This document shows positions 18,354 through 28,038 of a stretch of DNA of 64,000 bases, piece by piece. Below the pieces are notes generated by a model. The model was not told the origin of the DNA, searched no databases, and saw nothing but the letters and a program-made list of their open reading frames with translations. Numbering within the stretch: position 1 is the first letter of the stretch; each line of letters opens with the position of its first letter. Source of the DNA: Dickeya fangzhongdai (GTDB taxonomy: Bacteria > Pseudomonadota > Gammaproteobacteria > Enterobacterales > Enterobacteriaceae); the NCBI RefSeq assembly GCF_002812485.1, contig NZ_CP025003.1, positions 1,612,001 through 1,676,000 of the forward strand. The letters are read 5' to 3'. The translations under genes and the position numbers were made by a program.

Positions 18354-18785
18354 ATGCCGTCGCTCTCTGCCTGGGAGCGGGGATCTGCGGCCAGCCTGTT
18401 TGATCGTATCCGGGGAGAGGAGCGCCGTTCCTCTCCCGAAACGGAGTTGGAAGACCTGATCGAGTCGGTGAAACGCCAGCTCGATCAGGTACTGAATACG
18501 CGTCCCGGCAGTTGTCGCAGCGCACCCGAGCTTGGCGTGATTGATTTCAATGACGCCACGCAGGGCGGCGCGGATATCCGGGGCAAGATCCGTGAAGCGA
18601 TCCGACAGTGTATCTGTCGCTTTGAACCGCGAATTGTCCATGTGGACGTCAGTGCGTCGGACTATCTGTCCAATCCGCTGGAGATGTCGTTTCAGGTCAC
18701 CGCGCATGTGCGGCTGGAAGATCTGGAGCAGGTCACCTCCTTCAATATTCATATGGACAGCCACCGCCATTACAGAATGATGTGA
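18354..18785 (+). CDS. tssE: T6SS baseplate protein TssE (gp25-like)
   Basis: 143 residues with the GPW/gp25 fold: VLNTRPGSCRSAPELGV followed by DFNDA, and ICRFEPRIVHVDV, which is the conserved EPR-type segment that nucleates sheath assembly in the T6SS baseplate wedge. The stop nearly touches the tssF start (ATGATGTGATTATG), so the genes are translationally coupled. Confidence 0.95.
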   Translation: MPSLSAWERGSAASLFDRIRGEERRSSPETELEDLIESVKRQLDQVLNTRPGSCRSAPELGVIDFNDATQGGADIRGKIREAIRQCICRFEPRIVHVDVSASDYLSNPLEMSFQVTAHVRLEDLEQVTSFNIHMDSHRHYRMM

Positions 18786-18787
18786 TT

Positions 18788-20554
18788 ATGTCGCTGGAAC
18801 ATTTCTTCAGGGATGAACTCGCCTATTTGCGTCTGCAGGGACGCGAATTCGCCAGGGCACACCCTGAACTTACCCGATTTTTGTCAGAACAGACGACGGA
18901 TCCGGATGTCGAGCGGTTGCTGGAAGGCTTTGCCTTTCTGACCGGCAGCCTGCGGGCGAAGATCGAGGATGAGTTTCCGGAACTGACTCACGGCCTGCTG
19001 GGCATGCTGTGGCCGAACTATTTGCGCCCGGTGCCCAGCATGACCATCATGCAGTTTTCGGTACTGCCCGGCGCCATCGCGCAACCGGCGTTCGTGTCAC
19101 GCGGCTGCGAGCTGGACAGCTTGCCGATCGACGATGTGGTCTGCCATTTTCAGACCTGCCACGATGCCTGGATTTACCCGGCGGATATCCGCCAGATCAA
19201 CGCGCAAAGCGGTAACGACATGTCCGCCATCACGCTGGATATCGGCCTGCACGGGCCGTTGTCGCTGGGGGACTTGCAGCTCGATAAACTGCGTTTCTTC
19301 CTGGGCGGCGACCGCTATACCGCTTACGAACTCTATTTCTGGATCGCCAGCCAGCTGTCGCACATTGAGCTGGAAATTGACGGTAAACGCTTTCGCCAGG
19401 AAGCGAATGTGCTGAAAACCGTCGGCTTCGAGCGCGAAGACGCGATGCTGCCGTATCCCGGCAACGTCTACTCCGGCTACCGCATCCTGCAGGAGTATTT
19501 CTGTTTTCCGGAAAGTTTTCTGTTCTTCCAGTTGTCCGGCGCCAGCTGGCCTAATCAGCCGCTGATGGTGACGGATTTTAAACTGCACTTCTGCTTTGAC
19601 CGGCCGTTGCCGGCGGAACTGAAAATCCGTCCGGACTCGTTCATGCTCAACTGCGTGCCGGCCATCAATCTGTTCCGCCATGACAGCGAACCCATCAATC
19701 TGGATGGTCGCCAGACCGATTACCCGCTCAAAGCCAGCTACCGTCACGCCGACAGTTTCGAAATTTTCTCCATCGACAAGGTGGAAGGCTGGGTGGAGGG
19801 CAACAGCGGGCGTTCGCGCGGCATTCCGCGGCTCTATCAGCCTTTCGAAAGTTTCCAGCATCAAATCGAACGGGCCAAAGGGCGGCTGGCGCTGTATTAC
19901 CGCATTCGGGTGCGTGAAGCGGTCAGCGGCGACGGCTTTGATCACCTGCTGTCGTTTGTGCGCGGCGACGAGAAAGAGGTGATCGATCTTGATGAATCCA
20001 TTTCGGTCACCCTGACCTGCACCAACCGTTCGCGTGCGGCGCAGTTGCCGGTGGGGGCCATCTGCGTGCCGACCGGCAGTTCGCCGTCTTTCGCCACTTT
20101 CCGCAACCTGATTCGGCCGACCCGTCCGCTGCGCCCGGCGCTGGACGGCAGCCTGCACTGGACGCTGATCTCCAACCTGTCGCTGAACTATGTGTCGCTG
20201 CTGCGGCGCGATGCGCTGGTGCAGATTCTGCGTACCTACGACTTTCCCGCGTTGCATGACAAGCAGGCGGAGCAGGCGTCACGCAAGCGGCTGGCGGGGA
20301 TCGAGACGATTGAAACCACGCCGGTGGACCGGCTGGTGCAGGGGATGCCGGTACGCGGGCTTAAGTCGGTCTTGTCGGTGCGGCAATCGGCGTTCTCCAG
20401 TGAAGGCGAACTCTATCTGTTCAGCACCGTGCTGGCGCATTTCTTTTCGTTGTACGCCAGCGTCAACGCCTTCCATCTGCTGGAAGTGGTCAACATCGAT
20501 AACAAGGAGCGCTACCGATGGCCGGTGCAGATAGGTCAGCACTCGATGATGTAA
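18788..20554 (+). CDS. tssF: T6SS baseplate protein TssF
   Basis: 588 residues from ATG 18788, two bases after the tssE stop; the GTG at 18782 is rejected because it overlaps that stop. TssF (VasA/ImpG) is part of the baseplate wedge with TssG, TssE and TssK. Diagnostic sequence is FFRDELAYLRLQGREFARAH and DPDVERLLEGFAFLTGSLRA, GLLGMLWPNYLRPVPSM. Its 3' end overlaps tssG by 37 bp. Confidence 0.96.
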   Translation: MSLEHFFRDELAYLRLQGREFARAHPELTRFLSEQTTDPDVERLLEGFAFLTGSLRAKIEDEFPELTHGLLGMLWPNYLRPVPSMTIMQFSVLPGAIAQPAFVSRGCELDSLPIDDVVCHFQTCHDAWIYPADIRQINAQSGNDMSAITLDIGLHGPLSLGDLQLDKLRFFLGGDRYTAYELYFWIASQLSHIELEIDGKRFRQEANVLKTVGFEREDAMLPYPGNVYSGYRILQEYFCFPESFLFFQLSGASWPNQPLMVTDFKLHFCFDRPLPAELKIRPDSFMLNCVPAINLFRHDSEPINLDGRQTDYPLKASYRHADSFEIFSIDKVEGWVEGNSGRSRGIPRLYQPFESFQHQIERAKGRLALYYRIRVREAVSGDGFDHLLSFVRGDEKEVIDLDESISVTLTCTNRSRAAQLPVGAICVPTGSSPSFATFRNLIRPTRPLRPALDGSLHWTLISNLSLNYVSLLRRDALVQILRTYDFPALHDKQAEQASRKRLAGIETIETTPVDRLVQGMPVRGLKSVLSVRQSAFSSEGELYLFSTVLAHFFSLYASVNAFHLLEVVNIDNKERYRWPVQIGQHSMM

Positions 20555-21531
20555 TGCCCGGTCAGGCGATGTTTCGCCAGGATGCGCGCCACTTCAACTT
20601 TTTCCAACTGGTGGAACTGCTTAACCAGATGGAGGGCGTCGATCTGGAGCAGGCGCTCGACTTCCGGCCGGAGCTGGAGCGCATTCGTTTTCGTTCCACC
20701 GCGTCGATTGGTTTTCACCCCAGCGACGTACTGCGGGTGGGGGAGGATGTCGACGGCCGGCAGGAGCTGGAGGTCGCGTTTCTCGGTCTGCACGGCAGCC
20801 AGTCGCCGATGCCGGGGTATTACCTCGAAGAGCTGGCGTGGGAGTACGCCCAAGGCGAGCAGAAACTGGGCGTGTTTCTCGATTTTTTCCATCATCGGCT
20901 GCTGACGCTGCTGCATCGCGCCTGGCGTAAATACCGCTATCACGTCCGTTTCCAGAATGACGGCGAGGACGGTTTTTCCCGGCTGATGTTCGCGCTGGTG
21001 GGGCTCGGCAATGACGCGGTACGCGACAGCCTGCCGGTCAACCGGGCCAAGATGCTGTCTTACGCCGGCCTGCTGGCCAGCCCCAGCCGCTCGCCGGAAG
21101 TGGTGGCCGGTCTGGTTATTCACTGCTTTGACCTTGAAGACGTGGAAGTCATCGCCTGGCAGCATCGCAAAGTGCCGATTTTCGAAGACCAGCAAAACCG
21201 GCTGGGGCGCGCCAACAGCGTGCTGGGCGGGGATTTTGTCATTGGCGACAAGGTGAATGACTGCGCCGGCAAATTCCTGCTCAAAGTGGATAACCTCAGT
21301 TTCAGCCGTTTTCTCAGTTTCCTGCCCAACGGCGAGCATTTTCAGCCGCTGGTGCGTTTTGTTTCCTTCATCCTGCGCGATCAACTGGCCTGGGACCTGC
21401 GCCTCGGTTTCGCCGAAGGAGAAGCCAGAGGCTTGCGGCTGGGCGATGACCAGAGCAGCCGTCTGGGATGGAGCAGCTTTCTCGGGCAGCCGCCGGCCGA
21501 CCCGTATGTGACGATTTGTGTGCAGGAGTAA
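20518..21531 (+). CDS. tssG: T6SS baseplate protein TssG
   Basis: 337 residues (VasB/ImpH). The N-terminal FRQDARHFNFFQLVELLNQM and the later FLDFFHHRLLTLLHRAWRKY are typical. It starts inside tssF (overlap 37 bp) and ends 2 bp before the next GTG, so the gene block is tightly coupled. Two TssG embrace one TssF in the wedge in studied systems. Confidence 0.96.
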   Translation: MAGADRSALDDVMPGQAMFRQDARHFNFFQLVELLNQMEGVDLEQALDFRPELERIRFRSTASIGFHPSDVLRVGEDVDGRQELEVAFLGLHGSQSPMPGYYLEELAWEYAQGEQKLGVFLDFFHHRLLTLLHRAWRKYRYHVRFQNDGEDGFSRLMFALVGLGNDAVRDSLPVNRAKMLSYAGLLASPSRSPEVVAGLVIHCFDLEDVEVIAWQHRKVPIFEDQQNRLGRANSVLGGDFVIGDKVNDCAGKFLLKVDNLSFSRFLSFLPNGEHFQPLVRFVSFILRDQLAWDLRLGFAEGEARGLRLGDDQSSRLGWSSFLGQPPADPYVTICVQE

Positions 21532-21533
21532 TT

Positions 21534-22748
21534 GTGAACGAAAACAACCCACTCACTCTGGTGGTGCTCAACAGCGAACAGCTGGATATCAATTCGCAGG
21601 TGCAGCACCGGTTTGATCACCGCGGCGGCACGCTGGGCGCGTCGGAAAAAGATCAGTGGCAACTGCGCGACCGGCTTGGGGCGGTATTGCCGGAGCATGC
21701 GCGCATCGAACTGCAGGACGGCCAATTTTGTGTGTGCGACCTGAGCGGCCAGACCTTCATCAACGGCGCGTTGTCGCCCATCGGCCGTGACCGCCGGGTG
21801 TGTCTGGCGCATGGCGATGAGCTGGTGATCGGCCCGTTTCGGCTGGGGGTTTACCTCGACGATCCGGCGCGTGAGCAGGACATCGATCAGGTGCTGGGCC
21901 AGCGCCCCGGCGATGTACTGGAAGGGTGGCTTGGCGAAGAGCGACACAGCCCGACCGTCGAAGAGACGACGGCGAGCCGATTTAATGACCCGTTGTGGGC
22001 GTTGCAGCAGGAACAGAGCCGCTCGCCGCTGGCAACGGAGGGTGAGCGCGGCGACGAACTGCCGACCTCGCTTTCTTCTTTTTCTGCCGTTGAGGACACC
22101 ATGGATCAGAAATTTGTGGAATTACCGACCATTGATAACCCGCACGCCGGGGCGGGTTTGGGCGGGCAGGCTGACGCAGTGACGCTGGCGCCGCTGCTGC
22201 GCGGGCTGGGCGTATCGCTGAATACCGGTGATGAGCAGCAACTGCGCGAGATGCTCGAAGAGATGGGCCGAAGCCTGAAGGCGATGGTGGAGGGGTTGCT
22301 GACGCTGCAGGCCGACCAGGCGGCTCTGGCGGATACCCACCTGCGGCCGATCGAAGATAACCCGCTGCGGCTGGGGCTGGATTACACCGATACCCTGTCG
22401 CTGCTGTTTGCCGACGATAAAAGCCCGGTGCATCTGTCCGCGCCGGCGGCCATCAGTGAAGTGCTCAGTAATATGCAGGCGCATCACCGGGCCAACCAGC
22501 AGGCGATCGCCGTGGCGCTGGAGAGCATTCTGCAGGCGTTTTCGCCGGCGGCGTTGCTGGGCCGGTTCGAACATTATCGCCGTAGCGGCGAACGTCAGGC
22601 GCTGGACGACGGCTGGGCGTGGCAGATGTACCAGCACTATTACCGCGAGCTGACCTCGCCGCGTCAGCAAGGGTTCCAGAAACTGTTCCATCAGGTGTAT
22701 GCGCAGGCCTATGACCGCGCGGTTCGCCAGCAACAGGAGCAGAAATAA
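21534..22748 (+). CDS. tagH: FHA-domain T6SS protein TagH
   Basis: 404 residues from the GTG at 21534, 2 bp after tssG. The N-terminus is a forkhead-associated domain (about residues 10-110: SEKDQWQLRDRLGAVLPEHARIELQDG) that would bind phosphothreonine. The C-terminal half carries the type VI FHA C-terminal domain (LGRFEHYRRSGERQALDDGW, QAYDRAV near the end). In other systems FHA proteins are phosphorylated by PpkA; no kinase or phosphatase gene is in this operon. The stop overlaps the tssJ start. Confidence 0.93.
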   Translation: MNENNPLTLVVLNSEQLDINSQVQHRFDHRGGTLGASEKDQWQLRDRLGAVLPEHARIELQDGQFCVCDLSGQTFINGALSPIGRDRRVCLAHGDELVIGPFRLGVYLDDPAREQDIDQVLGQRPGDVLEGWLGEERHSPTVEETTASRFNDPLWALQQEQSRSPLATEGERGDELPTSLSSFSAVEDTMDQKFVELPTIDNPHAGAGLGGQADAVTLAPLLRGLGVSLNTGDEQQLREMLEEMGRSLKAMVEGLLTLQADQAALADTHLRPIEDNPLRLGLDYTDTLSLLFADDKSPVHLSAPAAISEVLSNMQAHHRANQQAIAVALESILQAFSPAALLGRFEHYRRSGERQALDDGWAWQMYQHYYRELTSPRQQGFQKLFHQVYAQAYDRAVRQQQEQK

Positions 22749-23269
22749 TGCTGCGAGCCTTATGGTTATGCGCCTTGATCCTGCTGCTTCCCGGCTGTTC
22801 CACGCTCGGCAAGATGGCGAAGGTGGCGGCCAATCCGGATATTCAGATAGGCAGCAACGATAACCAGCCGTCCACCGTCGGTTTCAGCCTGGTGGCGGAA
22901 CCGGACGTTAACCCCAGCGAAAGCGGCGAAGCGGCGCCAATCGAGTTTCAACTGGTGATGCTGGCGGAAGACTCCCGTCTGCTGGCCACCGATTACGATC
23001 AGGTGACCACCGATATCGAAAAAGCGCTGGCCAAGAATTACGTCAGTCATCAGGACTACACGCTGCTGCCGGGGCAGTTCAAATACCTGCCGCCGGTCAA
23101 GCTGGATGAGAAAGTGCATTACATCGGGGTGATCGCCAAGTACGCCGATCCGGACAGCGCCGAGTGGCGCAAGGTTGTCAAGCTGAAAAACACCGGCCGC
23201 ACTTATCAGCTTCTGGTGCATCTGCGCCGTGAAGAAGTCGAAATCAAGAAAGATCAAGAAGAAGAATAA
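22748..23269 (+). CDS. tssJ: T6SS outer-membrane lipoprotein TssJ
   Basis: 173 residues. MLRALWLCALILLLPGC is a lipoprotein signal with the acylated Cys at 17. TssJ (VasD) anchors the TssJLM membrane complex in the outer membrane and contacts TssM. The mature part has the transthyretin-like pattern with LLATDYDQVTTDIEKALAKN and YIGVIAKYAD. Coupled to the neighbours by overlap and a 2-bp gap. Confidence 0.95.
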   Translation: MLRALWLCALILLLPGCSTLGKMAKVAANPDIQIGSNDNQPSTVGFSLVAEPDVNPSESGEAAPIEFQLVMLAEDSRLLATDYDQVTTDIEKALAKNYVSHQDYTLLPGQFKYLPPVKLDEKVHYIGVIAKYADPDSAEWRKVVKLKNTGRTYQLLVHLRREEVEIKKDQEEE

Positions 23270-23271
23270 CT

Positions 23272-24609
23272 ATGTCGAGCCGAAATCGGATTATTTGGCG
23301 GGAAGGGCTGTTCATCAAGCCGCAGCATTTCCAGCAACAGCAAAGACACACGGACTACGCGCTGCATGCCCGTCTTAGCGCGCTCAGCGATTATTTTTAT
23401 GGCCTGCAGTCGCTGGCGATCAACGAGGAATACCTCAACTTCGGGCGCATCGCGCTGGTGAACGCCACCGGCGTGATGCCGGACGGCACGGTATTCAACA
23501 TTCCGGGGGATGACGCGCTGCCGCAGCCGCTGGAGGTAACCGATGTGGCGCTGGCTAACCAGAAAGTCTATCTGGCGTTGCCGCTGGCGGTGAACGGCGT
23601 CAGCGAGGTGGGACAAACGGGCGCCGGCGTCGCCACCCGTTTGCAGTCGCACCGCCATGATGTGCGCGATTTGCACAGCGAAGGCGGCGACGTGGTGTCG
23701 GTGGAAGTGGGCAAGGTCAGCCTGCGGCTGATGCTGGAACGCGATGACCGCAGCGCCTACGCCTCGCTGGCGATTGCCAATATTCTCGATAAGCGGCCGG
23801 ACGGCGGTCTGGTGCTGGACCCCAATTTCATGCCGTGCAGCATCAGCGTCACCGCCATTCCGAGCCTGAAACGCTTTTTGGGCGAGTCCGCCGGTCTGGT
23901 GGCGGAACGCGCCCGCAGTCTGTCTCAGCGCATCGCCGCGCCGGGTCAGCAAGGGGTGGCGGACGTGGCGGAATTCATGATGCTGCAACTGCTTAACCGC
24001 GCTCAGCCGCAGCTATCGCATCTGGCGCGCCTCGGTACGCTGCACCCGGAGCGGCTGCACGAAGCGCTGGTGCAGCTGTGCGGCGAACTGATGACCTTTA
24101 CCGACGAGTCACGCCTGCCGCCGGAGTTTCCCGCCTACCGTCACGAGCATCAGCAATCCAGCTTTGAGCCGCTGATGATGGCGCTGCGTCAGGCGCTGAG
24201 CACCGTACTGTCGCCGCGTGCGGTGTCGATCCAGATGAAGGCGCAGCCTTACGGCGTGCGGGTGGCGCTGGTGGGCGACGCCGAGCTGATGACCAGCGCC
24301 GAATTTGTGCTGGCGGTGCGCGCCCGTATGCCGCAGGAGCATTTGCGCAAACAGCTGTTGCAGCAAACCAAGATCGCCTCCAGCGACAAAATCCGCGAAC
24401 TCATCAGCCTGCAACTGCCCGGCGTGCCGCTGCTGCCGCTGCCGGTGGCGCCGCGTCAGCTGCCGTATCACGCCGGCTACAGCTACTTCCAGCTGGACAG
24501 ACAAAGCCCGGCCTGGAAATCGCTGGTCACCAGCAACACGCTGGCGTTCCACATCGCCGGCGAGTTCCCGGAACTGGACATGCAACTGTGGGCCATCCGC
24601 GGCCAGTAG
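23272..24609 (+). CDS. tssK: T6SS baseplate-membrane adaptor TssK
   Basis: 445 residues (VasE/ImpJ). The start IIWREGLFIKPQHFQQQQRH is the family hallmark. The trimeric protein links the baseplate wedge to the cytoplasmic part of the membrane complex. KLQLPGVPLLPL-like sequence (here LQLPGVPLLPLPVAP) and PYHAGYSYFQLD occur in the C-terminal receptor-binding-like part. Length normal. Confidence 0.97.
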   Translation: MSSRNRIIWREGLFIKPQHFQQQQRHTDYALHARLSALSDYFYGLQSLAINEEYLNFGRIALVNATGVMPDGTVFNIPGDDALPQPLEVTDVALANQKVYLALPLAVNGVSEVGQTGAGVATRLQSHRHDVRDLHSEGGDVVSVEVGKVSLRLMLERDDRSAYASLAIANILDKRPDGGLVLDPNFMPCSISVTAIPSLKRFLGESAGLVAERARSLSQRIAAPGQQGVADVAEFMMLQLLNRAQPQLSHLARLGTLHPERLHEALVQLCGELMTFTDESRLPPEFPAYRHEHQQSSFEPLMMALRQALSTVLSPRAVSIQMKAQPYGVRVALVGDAELMTSAEFVLAVRARMPQEHLRKQLLQQTKIASSDKIRELISLQLPGVPLLPLPVAPRQLPYHAGYSYFQLDRQSPAWKSLVTSNTLAFHIAGEFPELDMQLWAIRGQ

Positions 24610-24625
24610 TTAACAGGAGGATCCC

Positions 24626-25402
24626 GTGAGTACCGACATCATCAAAAGCGATCAGTTGGGCGACCTGCTGTATGACAACGCCCGGCAACTGGATATGGAT
24701 TCCGATTACTGGTTTCGCCTGCGCGGGCAGAGCATCAACCCGATGATCGACGCCGTTACCCCGCTGCTGGGCATGGTGGAGCGGGTGCGTCAGCTGTCTG
24801 AATACGACGGCGTGGCGGAGCTATACCAGCGCGTGCAGTCCGAAATTCAGGCTATTGAGCAGGAACTGCATTCCCACGGTTACGAAAACGGCGTGATCTT
24901 GTCGTTTCGCTACATTCTGTGCACCTTCATCGACGAAGCGGTGATGGGGCGGGAGTGGGGCGGTCAGAGCGTATGGTCCGCCCATTCGCTGCTGACCCGT
25001 TTCCACAATGAAACCTGGGGCGGCGAGAAGGTGTTCGTGTTGCTGGAGAAGCTGCTGGATGACCCGACGCGCTACCGCGACATTCTGGAGTTTATCTACC
25101 TGTGTCTGTGCCTCGGTTTCGAAGGCCGCTACCGGGTGATGACTCAGGGACGCGAAGAGCTGGATCGGGTGGTGCGCCGTTTGCACGACACCCTGCGTCC
25201 GGAGCCGGAAAATCCGCCGACGGTATTCCACCTCAATCTGGGGCAGCAGGCTTCCCGTTACCAACTGCGTAAACAGATTTCGCTGCGCACGCTGTTCATC
25301 GGCCTGTGCGTGGTGATGGCCGCGGCGTTTGGCCTCTATCACTACCAGCTAACCAACCAGACCCAGGACGTGCTGCGTCAGCTGGGAGAATTATTACAAT
25401 AA
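24626..25402 (+). CDS. tssL: T6SS inner-membrane protein TssL (DotU)
   Basis: 258 residues with an RBS (AACAGGAGG). The cytoplasmic DotU domain (residues about 30-205) contains YILCTFIDEAVM and WGGEKVF, followed by a single C-terminal transmembrane helix (about 222-242, LFIGLCVVMAAAFGLYHY). No OmpA-like peptidoglycan-binding extension is present, so this is the short form. It partners TssM in the membrane complex. Confidence 0.96.
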   Translation: MSTDIIKSDQLGDLLYDNARQLDMDSDYWFRLRGQSINPMIDAVTPLLGMVERVRQLSEYDGVAELYQRVQSEIQAIEQELHSHGYENGVILSFRYILCTFIDEAVMGREWGGQSVWSAHSLLTRFHNETWGGEKVFVLLEKLLDDPTRYRDILEFIYLCLCLGFEGRYRVMTQGREELDRVVRRLHDTLRPEPENPPTVFHLNLGQQASRYQLRKQISLRTLFIGLCVVMAAAFGLYHYQLTNQTQDVLRQLGELLQ

Positions 25403-25417
25403 CAGGAGCGTATTCTC

Positions 25418-28036
25418 GTGATTCGAATCGAACTGCCGATCCTGGTTGAGCGACTCAACCCGCTGTGCCGCCACATGATGGAAGAGGCGGCGGCGCTGTG
25501 CATTCAGCATCAGGGCGCGGAGATCCGCATTGAGCACCTGCTGCTGAAAATGCTGGAGACGCCGTTGTGCGATGTGCGTCAGATCCTTAAACGCGCCGGG
25601 ATGGATGTTGACGAACTGGCGGCATTGCTGCAGCCCAATGCCGCGGACAAAGGGTTTGAGTCGGGCTATCCCTCGTTTTCGCCGCTGCTGGTGGAGTGGT
25701 TGCAGGACAGCTGGCTGCTGGCCTCGGCGGAACTCCAGCACGCCCGTCTGCGCAGCGGCGTGCTGCTGCTGGTGCTGCTGATGACGCCGACGCGTTATCT
25801 GTCGGCGGCGGTGACCCGCCAGCTGGCGCAGATTAACCGCGAACTGCTGCGTCAGCAGTTTGACGAATGGGTGAAAGATTCAGCGGAAACCGACGTGGTT
25901 TCCGCCGCTGGCGCGACGCCGGAGCAGGCGGCTGCGGCCACCACCCAACTGTCCCGCTATACCCAGAATGTCACCGAGTCCGCCCGTCAGGGCAAGCTGG
26001 ACCCGGTATTGTGCCGCGATCGTGAAATCGACCTGATGATCGATATTCTGTCCCGTCGTCGTAAAAATAACCCGATCGTGGTCGGCGAGGCCGGGGTGGG
26101 TAAAAGCGCGCTGATTGAAGGACTGGCGCTGCGCATTGTCGCCGGTCTGGTGCCGGAACGGCTGCGCGATGTGGAACTGCTGACGCTGGATTTGGGCGCG
26201 ATGCAGGCCGGCGCGTCGGTGAAAGGCGAGTTCGAGAAGCGTTTCAAAGGCGTGATGCAGGAAGTGAAAGAGGCGCCGAAACCGGTTGTCCTGTTCATCG
26301 ACGAAGCCCACACGTTGATTGGCGCCGGCAATCAGGCCGGCGGTCTGGACGTGTCCAACCTGCTTAAACCGGCGCTGGCGCGCGGCGAACTGCGCACCAT
26401 CGCCGCCACCACCTGGAGCGAATACAAGAAATACGTGGAGAAAGACGCCGCGCTGTCGCGTCGCTTCCAACTGGTAAAAGTGGGTGAGCCGAACGTCGAC
26501 GAAGCCACGGTGATTTTGCGCGGGTTGCGCAGCATTTACGAACAATCGCACGGCGTATTGATCGACGAAGAAGCCCTGCAGGCGGCGGCCAATCTATCTG
26601 CCCGTTATATCTCCGGGCGTCAGTTGCCGGACAAAGCGATCGACGTGCTGGATACCGCCTGCGCGCGCGTCGCAATCAACCTGACCACGCCGCCGCGCGC
26701 GGTCAGCCAGTTGCAGACCCGTTTACATCAGCAGGCGTTGGAAATCGCCCAACTGGAGCGTCAGGGCCGCATCGGCCTGGGCGATACGGCGGAGCGGCTG
26801 GCGACGCTGCGTGACGCCAGCGAAACGGATGCGGCGACGCTGGCGCAACTGGAAGCCGACTGGCAGCGGCAGAAAACGCTGGTGCAGCAGATCGTCACCC
26901 TGCGCACCGCGCTGCTGGCCGATGAAGCGCCGGAAGATTTCGATGCCGCCGCCGCGGCGGCTGAACTGGCCGACAGCGAGCGAGCATTGGCCGAACTGCA
27001 ACAGCCGTCGGTGCTGGTGTCCCCGCATGTGGATAAAACCCAGATTGCGTCGGTGATCGCCGAGTGGACCGGGGTGCCGTTGAACCGGATTTCCCAGGGC
27101 GAGCTGGACGTAGTCACCCGTCTGCCGGATTACCTCGGCGACAGCATCAAAGGGCAGCAACTGGCGATCGCCCAGTTGCACAAGCACCTGCTGACCGCGC
27201 GCGCCGACCTGCGCCGTCCCGGTCGACCGCTGGGCGCGTTTTTGCTGGTGGGGCCGAGCGGCGTGGGTAAGACCGAAACCGTGGTGCAGATTGCCGATCT
27301 GATGTTCGGCGGCCGTAATTATCTCACCACCATCAACATGTCCGAGTACCAGGAGAAGCACACGGTTTCCCGCTTGATCGGTTCGCCGCCGGGGTATGTC
27401 GGCTTTGGCGAAGGCGGGGTGCTGACCGAGGCCATTCGCCAGAAACCCTACTCGGTGGTGCTGCTGGATGAAGTGGAAAAAGCCCATCCGGACGTGCTCA
27501 ACCTGTTCTATCAGGCGTTTGACAAGGGCGAACTGGCCGATGGCGAAGGGCGGGTGATCGACTGCCGCAATGTGGTGTTCTTCCTGACCTCCAACCTGGG
27601 GTTCCAGACGATTGTCAATTTTGCCGAGCACGTCAATGTTGCGGATCGACCGGGCGAACTGCTGGATGCGCTCTATCCGGAACTGGCGGCGTTCTTCAAA
27701 CCGGCGTTGCTGGCGCGCATGGAAGTGATTCCCTACCTGCCGTTGGATCACGACACGTTGGTGGCGATCGTGCAGGGCAAACTGTCCCGTCTGGTTACGT
27801 TGCTGCAGCAACGCTTTGGCGCCGAGGTGGTTATCGACGCGTCGGTGCCGGAAGAGATCCTGCGTCTGGCGAACCGCAGCGAGAACGGCGCGCGCATGCT
27901 GGAGTCGGTGATCGACGGCGCACTGTTGCCGCCGGTGTCGTTGCAATTGCTGCAACGCATGTCGGCCGGTCAGCCGGTCAGCCGCATTCATTTCCGGGTG
28001 GAAGACGGCCAGTTCCGGTCCGAGGTGGAGGGCTGA
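25418..28036 (+). CDS. tssH: T6SS sheath-recycling ATPase ClpV (TssH)
   Basis: 872 residues from a GTG start after AACAGGAG. It has a ClpN domain (about 10-160), then two AAA+ modules: Walker A GEAGVGKS at 223-230 with Walker B VLFIDEAHTL, and Walker A GPSGVGKT at 612-619 with VVLLDEVEKAHPD. A coiled-coil middle domain lies between. ClpV disassembles contracted TssBC sheaths. The stop is 2 bp before vasH. Length fits ClpV rather than ClpB. Confidence 0.97.
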   Translation: MIRIELPILVERLNPLCRHMMEEAAALCIQHQGAEIRIEHLLLKMLETPLCDVRQILKRAGMDVDELAALLQPNAADKGFESGYPSFSPLLVEWLQDSWLLASAELQHARLRSGVLLLVLLMTPTRYLSAAVTRQLAQINRELLRQQFDEWVKDSAETDVVSAAGATPEQAAAATTQLSRYTQNVTESARQGKLDPVLCRDREIDLMIDILSRRRKNNPIVVGEAGVGKSALIEGLALRIVAGLVPERLRDVELLTLDLGAMQAGASVKGEFEKRFKGVMQEVKEAPKPVVLFIDEAHTLIGAGNQAGGLDVSNLLKPALARGELRTIAATTWSEYKKYVEKDAALSRRFQLVKVGEPNVDEATVILRGLRSIYEQSHGVLIDEEALQAAANLSARYISGRQLPDKAIDVLDTACARVAINLTTPPRAVSQLQTRLHQQALEIAQLERQGRIGLGDTAERLATLRDASETDAATLAQLEADWQRQKTLVQQIVTLRTALLADEAPEDFDAAAAAAELADSERALAELQQPSVLVSPHVDKTQIASVIAEWTGVPLNRISQGELDVVTRLPDYLGDSIKGQQLAIAQLHKHLLTARADLRRPGRPLGAFLLVGPSGVGKTETVVQIADLMFGGRNYLTTINMSEYQEKHTVSRLIGSPPGYVGFGEGGVLTEAIRQKPYSVVLLDEVEKAHPDVLNLFYQAFDKGELADGEGRVIDCRNVVFFLTSNLGFQTIVNFAEHVNVADRPGELLDALYPELAAFFKPALLARMEVIPYLPLDHDTLVAIVQGKLSRLVTLLQQRFGAEVVIDASVPEEILRLANRSENGARMLESVIDGALLPPVSLQLLQRMSAGQPVSRIHFRVEDGQFRSEVEG

Positions 28037-28038
28037 GC